From: Halomonas colorata
GTDB taxonomy: Bacteria > Pseudomonadota > Gammaproteobacteria > Pseudomonadales > Halomonadaceae
Direction of reading: 5' to 3'
DNA length: 64,000 nucleotides
Assembly: GCF_014897985.1 (NCBI RefSeq)
Contig: NZ_JABUZA010000006.1
Span: forward strand, 1 to 64,000
The first letter of the stretch is position 1, and the number at the start of each line of letters is the position of its first letter. Position numbers and translations under genes: made by a program. The notes beneath the pieces are model-generated. The model made no database searches, had not been told where the DNA came from, and saw only the letters and a list, made by a program, of their open reading frames with translations. Positions 27,416-39,810 of this stretch are shown here, in pieces.

Positions 27416-29068
27416 ATGCCCACCTTGACATCATTTAAGCTTACCCCTTGGCTGCCATTGGCTATGATTGGCCTCAGCCTGGGTTATGCCGCAACCGTAT
27501 TAACCCGCCTACCTTGGTGGACACTGCTTCTGATCGCGGCGGTCTGGATTGGCATTGGCCTCAAGCTTGCCTGGGGCAAGCCGCTAAATGCCCGTTATCG
27601 CAGAATATGGCCGTGGTCATTGGTACCGCTCAGCTTGATGGGCGTGTATGTCTATTTAGCCGACAGCTTTGGCAGTGTTGATTTAGGCGCGGTGTTCTTC
27701 CATTTGCAGGCTGGTATCGCCGAACACGGTGGCGCTGGCAAAATGATCTCCGCCATTATGTATATTGTCGTTATGGCGGGTGTCTTATGGTCGGTGACCT
27801 GGCTTGCACGCCACGACCAGCGTTGGCGCCTTGCCGAGCGGTACTTTGCTATTGTTTTGTTGGCCGCCAACCCGCTGCTATATGGCTTGGGTCAACGCAG
27901 CGTAGCGATTGTGGCAGATGACGGTGAGTGGCTTAATCGACGCTATATGCCGCCGCCCACGGACGAACAGCAGCATAAGCCGAACCTGCTAATTATGTAC
28001 CTGGAAAGCCTTGAGCGTACTTACGGCAACGATATTTTTAATGACGCCTATGCGGATCTAAACACTTTGGGTGAACAAGGGCTGGTATTTGAAGGCATCC
28101 GCCAGATGGAAAACACCGGTTGGACCATGGCAGGCATGATTGCCAGCCAGTGTGGCGTGCCGCTAATGCCCGCAGGGCTTTTACACGATACCCAGTTTGA
28201 ACCGCTCACGCACGTGGTACCCGGCGTTGACTGCCTAGGCGATATTTTAGCCGCCCACGGCTACCGGCTGAGCTATTTAGGCGGTGCTAGCACTCAGTTC
28301 GCAGGTAAAGGGCTTTTCTATCGCGGCCATCAGTTTAATACCGTCAAAGGTAAAGAGGAGTTCGCGCCTAAGCTTGAAGACCCTGAGTATATAAATAGCT
28401 GGGGTATTTATGACGATACCCTTTACGATTTCACCGCTGATGAAATACGCCGTTTGGATGAAGAGGATAGCGGGCCCTGGGCAGTGGTTAATCTTAACCT
28501 TGCCGGCCATGCGCCAAGCGGCTTCCCGTCCCAAACATGCCTTGACCGGCAGGGCGAGTTTGACGGCCAGGATATCCTTTATTCGGTAGAGTGCTCGGCT
28601 TATGAGGCGCGGGTATTCATTGAAGAGCTACAGCAGGAAGGCTTATTGGATAATACGCTGGTCGTCGTTCTTAGCGACCACCTCACCATGCGGGTTTCCG
28701 TCTGGGATCAACTGACGGCACTCGATCGTGACAATACGCTGATTATGCTGGGCGATCATATCGAGCCTCAGCGCATTCGCCGTGACGCCACCATGCTGGA
28801 TGTTTTCCCCACTATATTGGAGAAAATGGGCTTTGAGCTTAACGAACACCGGGCCGGGCTTGGGGCCTCACTAATCAGTGAAAAGCCGACGCTGGTTGAA
28901 GTGCACGGTATTGAAATACTCAACGAACGTCTGCGCCAGGAAACGGCCCTGCAGCACCGCTTATGGGAAGGGCTGGCCCCTCAGCGCCGCGAGGAAGAGC
29001 CGCAACCGACAGTGCAGGTCACCGAAACGCCAGCCGATCAGGCCGGCGAGATCGAAATTATTTATTAA
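27416..29068 (+). CDS. phosphoglycerol transferase I-like membrane sulfatase-fold protein (OpgB/MdoB family)
   Basis: 550 residues: about four N-terminal transmembrane helices (residues about 10-175) and a periplasmic alkaline-phosphatase/sulfatase-fold domain. It matches E. coli OpgB motif by motif: YLESLERTYG, GWTMAGMIASQCGVPL, CLGDIL, LGGASTQFAGKGLF, and SDHL near residue 415. OpgB moves phosphoglycerol onto periplasmic glucans; here the location suggests either that or a phosphoglycerol decoration of LPS core. E. coli OpgB is longer (763). GAAGGG lies 8 bp before the ATG; the upstream TTG frame is ignored. Its end overlaps waaF by 11 bp. Confidence 0.85.
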   Translation: MPTLTSFKLTPWLPLAMIGLSLGYAATVLTRLPWWTLLLIAAVWIGIGLKLAWGKPLNARYRRIWPWSLVPLSLMGVYVYLADSFGSVDLGAVFFHLQAGIAEHGGAGKMISAIMYIVVMAGVLWSVTWLARHDQRWRLAERYFAIVLLAANPLLYGLGQRSVAIVADDGEWLNRRYMPPPTDEQQHKPNLLIMYLESLERTYGNDIFNDAYADLNTLGEQGLVFEGIRQMENTGWTMAGMIASQCGVPLMPAGLLHDTQFEPLTHVVPGVDCLGDILAAHGYRLSYLGGASTQFAGKGLFYRGHQFNTVKGKEEFAPKLEDPEYINSWGIYDDTLYDFTADEIRRLDEEDSGPWAVVNLNLAGHAPSGFPSQTCLDRQGEFDGQDILYSVECSAYEARVFIEELQQEGLLDNTLVVVLSDHLTMRVSVWDQLTALDRDNTLIMLGDHIEPQRIRRDATMLDVFPTILEKMGFELNEHRAGLGASLISEKPTLVEVHGIEILNERLRQETALQHRLWEGLAPQRREEEPQPTVQVTETPADQAGEIEIIY

Positions 29069-30101
29069 TGATGCCGTTTTTGCGCTGCTGGTCAGCGTGC
29101 ATTGCCTGATACACCTGCTCCACCGTCAGCTGGTTCAAGCAGTTGGTATGCCCCAAGGGGCAGGTGCGCTCAAAACACGGTGAGCAATAAAGCCCCAGAT
29201 AATGAATTACCGCATTATCGGTAAGCGGCGGCGTATAGGCCGGTGATGAGGAGCCGTAAAGCGCATGAATACGCACGCCTACCGCCGCCGCCACATGCAT
29301 TAGCCCCGAATCATTGGTCACCACCTGCGAGCAGTCAGCCAGCAGATCGACGGCGTCGGCCAGCTGGGTTTTGCCACACAGGTTATGTGCGTGGGAGAGC
29401 CCGGCAACGATCATCTCACCGGCATCATGATCTTTCGGCCCACCCAGCACCCGCACTTCAAAACCGTCGCCAATAAGCCGCTTGGCCAGGTCATGAAAAT
29501 AGGCCAACGGCCACTGTTTGGCAGGGCCGTACTCGGCCCCTGGCATCATGCCAATGGCCGGGCGCGACGACAATGTATGCGCCAAGCGCAGATTAACCAG
29601 GTTATCCCGGTCAATGTTCAAGCGCGGTCTGGGAATAACGAAGTCGCCGTTGAGCGTTTCTTCAAGGGGTAAGCCCAGCGATACAAACCGCTTCACGGTC
29701 TGATCCAACACCTGCTTATCGAGCTTGCGGCGCTCCTTTAAAAGCCCATAGCGGTGCTCGCCTAGAAACCCCACCCGCTCTGGAATCCGCGCCATAAACG
29801 GCACCAGCGCGGCCTTCCAGGAACGTGGCAGCACAATGGCGCGATCAAACCCCCCGCGCAACTGATTCGCCAATTCGCGCCGGTTGGCCAGGCCGAACTC
29901 GCCATGGCCCACGCTCAACGGCAAGACTTTATCGACCTCGGGCATGCGCTCTAAAATGGGCTGCGACCACGCTGGCGCAACAACGCCTAGCATGGCCCCA
30001 GGATGGCGTGCCTTAAGCGTCATAAACAGGCTTTGCGCCATGACCATATCGCCCACCCACGAGGGGCCGACCACCAGCAGACGCTTGGCGGAATTAGCCA
30101 T
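29058..30101 (-). CDS. waaF: ADP-heptose:LPS heptosyltransferase II
   Basis: GT9 enzyme of 347 residues adding the second core heptose. The motifs are [23 protein letters not shown] at the N-terminus, [32 protein letters not shown] and the WaaF C-terminus [17 protein letters not shown]. Length matches E. coli WaaF (348). It overlaps hldD by 8 bp and is co-transcribed with it. Confidence 0.95.
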   Translation of the reverse strand: MANSAKRLLVVGPSWVGDMVMAQSLFMTLKARHPGAMLGVVAPAWSQPILERMPEVDKVLPLSVGHGEFGLANRRELANQLRGGFDRAIVLPRSWKAALVPFMARIPERVGFLGEHRYGLLKERRKLDKQVLDQTVKRFVSLGLPLEETLNGDFVIPRPRLNIDRDNLVNLRLAHTLSSRPAIGMMPGAEYGPAKQWPLAYFHDLAKRLIGDGFEVRVLGGPKDHDAGEMIVAGLSHAHNLCGKTQLADAVDLLADCSQVVTNDSGLMHVAAAVGVRIHALYGSSSPAYTPPLTDNAVIHYLGLYCSPCFERTCPLGHTNCLNQLTVEQVYQAMHADQQRKNGIINK

Positions 30102-31050
30102 TCAGCCACTCCAGGTAGGCTTTAACACCCTGGGCGACGGTTTTGAACTCCACATCGCAGCCTGAATCACGCAGATGGCTAATATCAGCGCGGGTATAGC
30201 TCTGGTAGCGGCCTTTCAGCTCTTCAGGGAAGTCGACGTAATCAATCTGGCCCTTGCCATAAAAGTCGATGACCGCTTCACCAATTGCTTTAAACGGCTC
30301 TGCCCGGCCGGTACCCAGGTTAAAAATACCCGATGCCTGGGGGTTATCCAGAAACCATAAGTTTACGTCTACCACATCGCCCACGTAGACGAAATCACGG
30401 CTCTGCATACCCGCATCAAAGCCGCCGTAAGCGCCAAACAGCTTCAGATTCTCGCCGTTACCGATTTGCAGGTGGTTGTGGTAGGCAACGCTTGCCATCT
30501 TACCCTTGTGCTGTTCACGCGGGCCGTACACGTTGAAATAACGAAACCCAACAACTTGTGTCGTCAGCTCGTTCCACCGCGAACGCACATGCTGATCAAA
30601 CAGCAGTTTGGAGTAACCGTACACGTTGAGCGGTTTTTCATGCTCGGGGGCTTCTTTAAATATTTCGCTCCCGCCATAGGTGGCCGCCGACGACGCGTAT
30701 AGAAAAGGGATGCCGAACTTCTCGCAGTAGTTGAGCAGTACCTTGGAATACTCGAAGTTGTTTTCCATCATGTAGTGGCCATCCCACTCTGTGGTATCAG
30801 AGCAGGCGCCTTCATGGAAAATTGCATCAATCCTAGGTAGGTCAGTTAACTCACCGCGTAATGCCGTCTTAACCCTGGCAAGAAAGTCGTCTTTATCCAA
30901 ATAGTCGGCTAGCGTACAGTCGGCCAGATTGACAAATTTAGTGCCGTCACGCAGGTCATCCACCACCATGACATCGTCACGGCCGCGCGCATTCAGTGCT
31001 TTGACAATGTTGGCACCGATAAAACCGGCTCCGCCTGTTACAACGATCAT
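30094..31050 (-). CDS. hldD: ADP-L-glycero-D-manno-heptose 6-epimerase
   Basis: Extended short-chain dehydrogenase of 318 residues, last step of ADP-heptose synthesis. It has NAD motif [12 protein letters not shown] (5-16), [13 protein letters not shown], the YxxxK pair in YGYSKLLFD and [16 protein letters not shown]. It is divergent from glyQ across 96-126 bp holding a direct repeat. Confidence 0.96.
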   Translation of the reverse strand: MIVVTGGAGFIGANIVKALNARGRDDVMVVDDLRDGTKFVNLADCTLADYLDKDDFLARVKTALRGELTDLPRIDAIFHEGACSDTTEWDGHYMMENNFEYSKVLLNYCEKFGIPFLYASSAATYGGSEIFKEAPEHEKPLNVYGYSKLLFDQHVRSRWNELTTQVVGFRYFNVYGPREQHKGKMASVAYHNHLQIGNGENLKLFGAYGGFDAGMQSRDFVYVGDVVDVNLWFLDNPQASGIFNLGTGRAEPFKAIGEAVIDFYGKGQIDYVDFPEELKGRYQSYTRADISHLRDSGCDVEFKTVAQGVKAYLEWLNG

Positions 31051-31176
31051 CTCGCTCTCCTTACCTAAAGCGGTTGTGTTGGCTTACGTGCCTATTAGCA
31101 TACGTGCCTATAACCCATCTGCTTGGGATTGTATACTTGACGGCTTATGAATTCATGGCCAACGGTGCTTTCTGCG

Positions 31177-32136
31177 ATGAGTGTCTCGACAAACCAATCG
31201 ACGCCTGATGTGTCGACCTTCCAAGGCTTGATCCTTGCTCTGCAACAGTACTGGGCAGAACAGGGCTGCGTCATCCTCCAACCCCTCGATATGGAAGTTG
31301 GCGCGGGTACGTTCCACCCTGCCACATTCCTGCGAGCCATTGGTCCGGAATCCTGGAATGCGGCTTATGTTCAGCCTTCCCGCCGCCCGACTGACGGCCG
31401 TTACGGGGAAAACCCCAACCGCCTGCAGCACTACTACCAGTTTCAGGTGGTAATGAAACCCTCGCCGAGCAACCTGCAGGACCTGTACCTTGGCTCGCTC
31501 AAGCGTTTAGGCCTGGACCCGCTGATCCACGATGTGCGGTTTGTGGAAGATAACTGGGAGTCCCCTACTTTGGGCGCCTGGGGTCTTGGTTGGGAAGTAT
31601 GGCTCAACGGCATGGAAGTTACCCAGTTCACCTACTTCCAACAGGCGGGCGGCATCGAGTGCTACCCCGTGACCGGCGAGCTCACCTATGGCCTTGAGCG
31701 CATTGCCATGTACCTGCAAAACGTCGACAGCGTCTACGACCTTGTTTGGGCCATTGCCCCAGACGGCAGCCAAGTGACTTACGGCGATGTGTATCTGCAA
31801 AACGAGCGTGAGCAGTCCGCCTACAACTTTGAACACGCTGACGTTGACCATCTTTTTGCCGCCTTCGATCATCAGGAAGGTGAGTGCAGCAAACTGCTGG
31901 ATGCCCGCCTACCGCTGCCTGCCTATGAGCAGGTATTGAAAGCCTCGCATACGTTTAACCTGCTGGACGCCCGCCACGCGATTTCCGTGACCGAACGCCA
32001 GCGTTTTATCTTACGCGTGCGCACCATGGCGCGAGACGTCGCCGCTGCTTACTTTGAGTCGCGCAAAGCCGAAGGCTTCCCCATGGCCCCGGAGGCCCTT
32101 CGCCGCGAACTACTCGCCGACCAGGGAGACGTATAA
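31177..32136 (+). CDS. glyQ: glycyl-tRNA synthetase alpha subunit
   Basis: Class II aminoacyl-tRNA synthetase subunit (319 residues): [60 protein letters not shown] (motif 2) and ITERQR-type motif 3 ([13 protein letters not shown]). An ATG at 31147 is in frame, but a -10-like TATACT at 31132-31137 would put transcription at about 31144, so 31177 is preferred. glyS follows directly with no gap (TAAATG). Confidence 0.95.
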   Translation: MSVSTNQSTPDVSTFQGLILALQQYWAEQGCVILQPLDMEVGAGTFHPATFLRAIGPESWNAAYVQPSRRPTDGRYGENPNRLQHYYQFQVVMKPSPSNLQDLYLGSLKRLGLDPLIHDVRFVEDNWESPTLGAWGLGWEVWLNGMEVTQFTYFQQAGGIECYPVTGELTYGLERIAMYLQNVDSVYDLVWAIAPDGSQVTYGDVYLQNEREQSAYNFEHADVDHLFAAFDHQEGECSKLLDARLPLPAYEQVLKASHTFNLLDARHAISVTERQRFILRVRTMARDVAAAYFESRKAEGFPMAPEALRRELLADQGDV

Positions 32137-34203
32137 ATGGCTGTTGATACGCTTTTATTAGAACTAGGTGCCGAAGAATTACCGCCAACGGCGTTGGATG
32201 CGCTCTCCGATGCGTTTGCCGCAGGGATTGAAAAAGGCCTTCAGGAAGCTGAAATTCCTTTTCAGAGCGTTAAAGCCTATGCAACCCCCCGCCGTCTGGC
32301 AGTACAGGTCAGCGAGCTTGCCGACAAGCAGCCCGACCGTGAAGTAGAGCGCCGTGGCCCGGCACTGGCTGCCGCCGTTAAAGACGGCGTACCTACCAAA
32401 GCCGCCGAAGGTTTCGCGCGCTCATGTGGCGTTAGCGTGGACGAACTGATCCATCTGGAAACCGACAAGGGCACCTGGCTTGGCTTCCGTGAACAGCAGC
32501 AAGGCGAAAGCATTCAGACGCTTTTACCCGAAATTCTGCGTAAAGCCATTCAGGGCCTGCCGGTGCCCAAAAACATGCGTTGGGGTGCGTCTCGTATTGA
32601 GTTCTCCCGCCCGGTGCATTGGCTGGTTGCCGTGTATGGCAGCGACGTCATCGCCGCCGAAGCGTTAGGCCTTCAGGCGAGCTGCACGACTTACGGTCAC
32701 CGCTTCCATGCCCCGAACGCGATTCAGCTCAAGCATGCCGATGAGTACCTTGCCACGCTAGAGAATGCCTATGTACTGGCAGATCGTGAGCAGCGTCGTG
32801 AGCGTATTCGCGAACAGGTGCTGTCCGAAGCCGAAGTGCAGGAAGCCAATGCGGTAATCGACGAAGCCCTGCTGATTGAAGTCAGCGGCTTGGTGGAGTG
32901 GCCGGTAGCGCTTACCGGTAGCTTTGATGAGCGCTTTTTGGACGTGCCGGCGGAGTGTCTGATCTCCTCCATGAAGGCCAACCAGAAGTACTTCCACCTG
33001 CTGGATGATCAGGGCAAGCTCAAGCCGCTGTTTATCACTATCTCCAACATTGATAGTGCCGACCCGCAGCAGGTGATTTCGGGTAACGAGAAAGTCATTC
33101 GCCCACGCTTGGCCGACGCCGCCTTCTTCTACGATACCGATCGCAAACAGAGCCTTGCCTCGCGTATTCCACAGCTTGAAAGCGTAGTGTTCCAGCAGCA
33201 GTTAGGCACTCTGGCCGACAAGGCGCGCCGCACCACCGCGATTGCTACCTTTATCGCACAAAAGATTAATGGCGATGTGGCTAACGCTCAGCGTGCTGTG
33301 GCGCTTGCCAAGTGTGACCTGGTCACTGAGATGGTGCTCGAATTTCCTGAGCTGCAGGGCATTATGGGTCGCTACTACGCCGAGCAGGACGGTGAGCCTG
33401 CCGAAGTCGCTCAAGCCATTGAAGAGCAATACCTGCCGCGCTTTGCCACCGACGCCATCCCGCAAAGCCTTACCGGGCAGACGCTGGCGCTGGCGGACCG
33501 CCTAGATACGCTGGTGGGCATCTTCGGTATTGGCCAGCGCCCAACCGGTGCCAAAGACCCCTTCGCACTGCGTCGCGCCGCCATTGGCGTACTCAATATT
33601 CTGATTAAAGGCGAACTGGCTCTTGATCTGCGTGAGCTGTTAGACGCGGCTGTTCAGCAGCACCAGGCCCTGCCCAAGGCTGAAGGCCTGGTTGATGACG
33701 TGCTGACCTACATGCTTGACCGCTTCCGCGCCTGGGGGCAGGAAGAAGGCATTAGCGCAGAGATGTATCTGGCCGTACGTGCGCGCCCGGTTACCAACCC
33801 GCTCGACTTCGCCCGCCGCCTGCGTGCCGTGAAAGCCTTCGCTCAGCGTGATGAGGCCGCTGCATTAGCCGCCGCCAATAAGCGCGTGTCTAATATTTTG
33901 AGTAAACAGGAACACAACGGCAGCTTAGAGGTTGATGCAAGACTTCTGCAGGAAGACGCCGAGCAGGTGCTGTTTAAAGCCGTTACCAGCCGTCAGGAGC
34001 AGGTAGCACCACTGTTTGGTACAGGCGATTACCAGCAGGCGCTGGACGTTCTAGCAACCCTACGTGAGCCTGTAGATGCCTTCTTTGATCAGGTAATGGT
34101 CATGGCAGACGATGAGGCCGTGCGCAACAATCGTTTAGCACTCCTGGCTAGCCTTCAAGCGCTCTTCCTGGCCGTTGCTGATATCTCCTTACTCCCTCAA
34201 TAA
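32137..34203 (+). CDS. glyS: glycyl-tRNA synthetase beta subunit
   Basis: 688 residues, the tRNA-binding and HD-containing beta chain of the alpha2beta2 bacterial GlyRS. It starts LLLELGAEELPPTALDAL, has YATPRRLAVQVSELA, SMKANQKYFHL and a C-terminal anticodon-binding region with NRLALLASLQALFLAVADISLL. Length matches E. coli GlyS (689). It is directly coupled to glyQ. Confidence 0.96.
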   Translation: MAVDTLLLELGAEELPPTALDALSDAFAAGIEKGLQEAEIPFQSVKAYATPRRLAVQVSELADKQPDREVERRGPALAAAVKDGVPTKAAEGFARSCGVSVDELIHLETDKGTWLGFREQQQGESIQTLLPEILRKAIQGLPVPKNMRWGASRIEFSRPVHWLVAVYGSDVIAAEALGLQASCTTYGHRFHAPNAIQLKHADEYLATLENAYVLADREQRRERIREQVLSEAEVQEANAVIDEALLIEVSGLVEWPVALTGSFDERFLDVPAECLISSMKANQKYFHLLDDQGKLKPLFITISNIDSADPQQVISGNEKVIRPRLADAAFFYDTDRKQSLASRIPQLESVVFQQQLGTLADKARRTTAIATFIAQKINGDVANAQRAVALAKCDLVTEMVLEFPELQGIMGRYYAEQDGEPAEVAQAIEEQYLPRFATDAIPQSLTGQTLALADRLDTLVGIFGIGQRPTGAKDPFALRRAAIGVLNILIKGELALDLRELLDAAVQQHQALPKAEGLVDDVLTYMLDRFRAWGQEEGISAEMYLAVRARPVTNPLDFARRLRAVKAFAQRDEAAALAAANKRVSNILSKQEHNGSLEVDARLLQEDAEQVLFKAVTSRQEQVAPLFGTGDYQQALDVLATLREPVDAFFDQVMVMADDEAVRNNRLALLASLQALFLAVADISLLPQ

Positions 34204-34218
34204 TCTCCTTCCCTTCTA

Positions 34219-34253
34219 CCTTTTGCCGGTGGCTTTAAGCCGCCGGTAAAAGG
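34219..34253 (+). terminator. glyS terminator
   Basis: 15-bp stem (34219-34233 with 34239-34253, two G-U pairs) and TTTAA loop, starting 16 bp after the glyS stop, followed by the T-rich CATTTCTTATTT. The remainder of 34254-34554 holds a parS site and the AT-rich leader of the next gene. Confidence 0.75.
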
Positions 34254-34424
34254 CATTTCTTATTTACCTCTCTATTTATCTTGTCAGCGTTTATAGCGGT
34301 GGCATTGATTTCGCTGTAAGCACACCTGCATCAGCGTGAAACTAGCAGGATGGCTATTCACATAGACAGTCACCGCTGAGTGGGCTGACTGTATTTTCGA
34401 AAAATCTATCGTATTGCCTCACTT

Positions 34425-34440
34425 TGTTTCACGTGAAACA
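34425..34440. promoter_or_regulatory. parS, ParB-binding centromere site 1
   Basis: Perfect 16-bp palindrome TGTTTCACGTGAAACA, the universal bacterial parS consensus, in the glyS-kinase intergenic region about 8 kb from oriC. Confidence 0.95.
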
Positions 34441-34554
34441 TCGTGAAAAATAATCGATTTTTGGTAAAATAAAATACTTAATATATTAAAGTCGTCTTTT
34501 TGCTTAGTAGATAAGCCTAGTAAGGCTGGAGCCTAAGCTCCTTGGAGATGCCCT

Positions 34555-35271
34555 GTGTACGATCTCTTTTTATTGGACTCGCTTCCCCAGCAGCAAGCGA
34601 ACATGGCGTCCCATACGCTTAACGGCCAAAAAGTATGGCTAAAACGTGCCGCCAAGCGTAATTCGAAGCTTGCTTATGCGCCGCTAAAGCTGTTGGCTGC
34701 CTGGTGTAATATTGACGTGTTAAAACCAGTGCCTAATTTAGGTGGCGAGCAAAGCATTCTGGTGGAGTCGGCGCGGATCAAAACGTTAAGTAGCGCAGGT
34801 ATTGCGGTTCCCACGATACTGGCAGAGCACCCTCGCGCCCTTCTGTTGGCGGATGCTGGGTCTTCAGATCAGCCTGCCATAACACTGCTCGATAAGCTTA
34901 AAAAAGCACGCAGTGTCGATGAAGTCGACAGTACACTCACGCAAAGCATTCAGGCGTTGAACGCCGTGCATGCGCGTGGCTGTTATCTTAGCGAAGCATT
35001 TGCCCGCAATATTTTGGTTACCCAGGATAAGACGGTTTTTATCGACTTTGAGACTGACCCCGGGAAGGTACATAGTCCAGTCAACTGTATGGTGCGTGAT
35101 TGGTTTTGCTTTATTTTTTCTCTGTATGGCAAACTACACAAATCGCCCATGCAGGTTGAACGCTTGTCGCCTGCATTAATTGATGGGTTACATAACGCCC
35201 GCCAGGAAGTCCAAGACCAGTTTAAAAACACGCTGTCTAGACTTCTTCGTCTGCAAAAAAATCCCCTTTAA
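34555..35271 (+). CDS. small kinase-like protein (BUD32/LPS kinase superfamily)
   Basis: 238 residues starting at a GTG with GGAG 8 bp upstream. A reduced protein-kinase fold is suggested by VWLKRAAKRN, ESARIKTLSSAGIAVPTIL, ALNAVHARGCYLSEAFARNIL (catalytic loop; the usual HxD aspartate is not evident and Ser/Glu stand there) and VFIDFETDPG (metal motif). Its place just before gmhB in an LPS-related block suggests an envelope-lipid or sugar kinase, but an inactive or non-LPS role is possible. Confidence 0.65.
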   Translation: MYDLFLLDSLPQQQANMASHTLNGQKVWLKRAAKRNSKLAYAPLKLLAAWCNIDVLKPVPNLGGEQSILVESARIKTLSSAGIAVPTILAEHPRALLLADAGSSDQPAITLLDKLKKARSVDEVDSTLTQSIQALNAVHARGCYLSEAFARNILVTQDKTVFIDFETDPGKVHSPVNCMVRDWFCFIFSLYGKLHKSPMQVERLSPALIDGLHNARQEVQDQFKNTLSRLLRLQKNPL

Positions 35272-35355
35272 GTACCTGGGTAGCGATGGGCGTAAAATTA
35301 GCGCTACTTTGCAGGCGCTGGCGGTGCTTAATCAGCGTCTCTAGTTGGAAACATA

Positions 35356-35928
35356 ATGCCTACTTCCCCTCAGCAGCTGGTTATTCTTGATCGCGATGGC
35401 GTCATCAATCAGGATTCAGATGCGTATATTAAGTCGCTTGAAGAGTGGCTGCCCTACCCTTCAGCGATCAGCGCTATCGGCAAACTGTCCCAAGCTGGAT
35501 TTACTGTGGCGGTGGCAACCAATCAATCTGGTATTGCCCGAGGCTACTATGATGAAAGCGTGCTCTCGGCAATGCATGCTCGGTTGAATCAGCTCGTCGA
35601 AGCCGCCGGTGGACACATTGCGCATATTGCTTACTGCCCACACGGGCCCGAGGATGACTGCCAATGCCGCAAACCCCTGCCCGGCTTACTGCATGATATT
35701 CAGCGCGAACTTGATCTTCAAAGCTTGGCGGGTAGCTGGATGGTGGGTGATAGCCTGCGTGATTTACAGGCGGGCAAGGCATGCGGCTGTCGGCCGGTAT
35801 TGGTAAAAACGGGTAAGGGTGAGAAAACGTTAGCCAAGGCGATTGGCCTGGAAGGCGCACGAATTCATGCTGATCTTGCAGAGTTTGTCGATTGGCTTTT
35901 AGTTAACCATTCTCCGCTGCAGAAGTAA
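35356..35928 (+). CDS. gmhB: D-glycero-beta-D-manno-heptose-1,7-bisphosphate 7-phosphatase
   Basis: HAD-family phosphatase of 190 residues. Nucleophile and acid are D12 and D14 (LDRDGVIN), the zinc site is C94-H96-C102-C104 (CPHGPEDDCQC), and motif IV is MVGDSLRDLQAG. It provides the step between the two HldE activities. It lies 84 bp after the kinase-like gene. Confidence 0.95.
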   Translation: MPTSPQQLVILDRDGVINQDSDAYIKSLEEWLPYPSAISAIGKLSQAGFTVAVATNQSGIARGYYDESVLSAMHARLNQLVEAAGGHIAHIAYCPHGPEDDCQCRKPLPGLLHDIQRELDLQSLAGSWMVGDSLRDLQAGKACGCRPVLVKTGKGEKTLAKAIGLEGARIHADLAEFVDWLLVNHSPLQK

Positions 35929-36021
35929 TCATTTTATCAACAGCCTAGTTATCAGCAGCTTACTTATCCCCAACCTGTTTTTATAAAGCTTCTATTTATA
36001 CTATAAAAATTTTTTCATAAA

Positions 36022-36054
36022 AAAATGCCGCAGGTTTAAAACCGGCGGCATTTT
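36022..36054. terminator. bidirectional terminator between gmhB and gyrB
   Basis: 10-bp stem AAAATGCCGC / GCGGCATTTT (36022-36031 and 36045-36054) flanked by A and T runs on both sides, placed between convergent gmhB and gyrB. Confidence 0.85.
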
Positions 36055-36138
36055 CATTTTTAGCTATATTTTCAGTACTGCGCTAACTTTTTCGTACTGT
36101 CATACAATCCGCAGATAAAGGCCTGCAAGTTAAAAGCA

Positions 36139-36154
36139 TGTTTCACGTGAAACA
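36139..36154. promoter_or_regulatory. parS site 2
   Basis: Perfect TGTTTCACGTGAAACA in the 265-bp gmhB-gyrB intergenic region, 40 bp past the gyrB stop. Confidence 0.95.
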
Positions 36155-36193
36155 TTTAAACCGAGGCCCACATCCTATTTCCAGCACCGTGAC

Positions 36194-38653
<2,460 letters not shown>

Positions 38654-39754
38654 TTACCCGCCCTGCAACTGGCTAAGCCCCTGTTCATTATGTTTCACGT
38701 GAAACATGCTAACCGGGGTTTCTAATTGCCACATATTCTGCAATGCGGCGGGGTCAACGCTGGTAATAAAAGCCTGACACTGCATCTCTTCAAGCAACTG
38801 ACAGAAACGCTGTCGGTGTTGCTCATCCAGCTCTGCTGGCAAATCATCAATTAAATAGATGCAGTGCCGCTGTGCTGTTCTTTCCAGAAACCGCCCTTGG
38901 GCAAGCTTGAGTGCGCTTACCACCAGCTTTTGCTGGCCTCTGGAAAGTACTTCTACAGCGGGCTGTTTGTTAAGCCTGATACGTAAATCGGCGCGCTGAG
39001 GGCCCTGCTGGGTAAACCCCATCTGCTGGTCGGTTAACCGATTATCCTGAAGCACTTCAGCAAGCGTTTTTTGCTTATCCCATCCACGAGCGTAATTAAG
39101 CTTTAAGCCAGGTAACGGAAGCAGTACATTAAGCGTCTCTTCAAAGACTGGAAGAAACTCGCTAAACCACTCAAATCGTAACCTATCAACTACCTCGCCC
39201 CATAGCGCCAGTTCCTGTTCCCAGGCCGTCATTTCCTGAGGATCTATTCTACCACGCCTGAGTAGCGCGTTCCGATGTTTCACTGCTCGACGCGTGCGCT
39301 TCCACGCTTCAAGAAAGTGTTGTTTCACGTGAAACACTCCCCAGTCGAAAAACTCCCTGCGTCCGGCGGGCGACCCTTCCAGCAGCCTGAAGGCATCAGG
39401 GTTAATTAACTGAAGCGGCATGGCCTCCACTAACTCAGCTAAACGCACCCCTTTATCGCCCCTTAGGCGCAGCTCAAGCTCTCTCTGAGCCCTTAACCGA
39501 CGAACCCCTACCGAAACCTCAGGCTCACCTTGAAGGCGCCCGTAGAGCGTCATATGCGGCTGATCCGCCTGAATGGCATTTTTTAACTGCCGGGTACGAA
39601 AAGACCGTCCCATACCTAGAATATGAATGCCTTCCAATAGGCTGGTTTTACCACTGCCGTTTGGACCGCTAATGATATTAATTCTGGATGAGGGACGCAT
39701 CTCAAGCGGGATCAAATTCCGCAGGCCCTGGAAGTTAAGCTGTATCAGGCTCAT
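38654..39754 (-). CDS. recF: DNA replication and repair protein RecF
   Basis: SMC-like ATPase of 366 residues that loads RecA at gaps with RecO and RecR. Walker A GPNGSGKTSLLEGI (about 30-43), signature LSRGQQKLVVSALKLAQG, Walker B CIYLIDDLPAELD. Two parS sites are built into its coding sequence, both read as FHVK (VFHVKQ about residue 142 and MFHVKH near the C-terminus). It is separated from dnaN by a terminator hairpin. Confidence 0.97.
   Translation of the reverse strand: MSLIQLNFQGLRNLIPLEMRPSSRINIISGPNGSGKTSLLEGIHILGMGRSFRTRQLKNAIQADQPHMTLYGRLQGEPEVSVGVRRLRAQRELELRLRGDKGVRLAELVEAMPLQLINPDAFRLLEGSPAGRREFFDWGVFHVKQHFLEAWKRTRRAVKHRNALLRRGRIDPQEMTAWEQELALWGEVVDRLRFEWFSEFLPVFEETLNVLLPLPGLKLNYARGWDKQKTLAEVLQDNRLTDQQMGFTQQGPQRADLRIRLNKQPAVEVLSRGQQKLVVSALKLAQGRFLERTAQRHCIYLIDDLPAELDEQHRQRFCQLLEEMQCQAFITSVDPAALQNMWQLETPVSMFHVKHNEQGLSQLQGG
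38691..38706. promoter_or_regulatory. parS site 3, inside the recF 3' end
   Basis: Perfect TGTTTCACGTGAAACA; on the recF strand it encodes part of SMFHVKHN, 14-19 codons before the stop. Confidence 0.93.
39321..39336. promoter_or_regulatory. parS site 4, inside recF
   Basis: Perfect TGTTTCACGTGAAACA; encodes VFHVKQ following the conserved FFDWG segment of RecF. Confidence 0.93.
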
Positions 39755-39810
39755 TCAAGCTCGCTGGTTAAAGTCCCACAACAATGAGTAGCCAGGCAAA
39801 AAAGTGAAAA

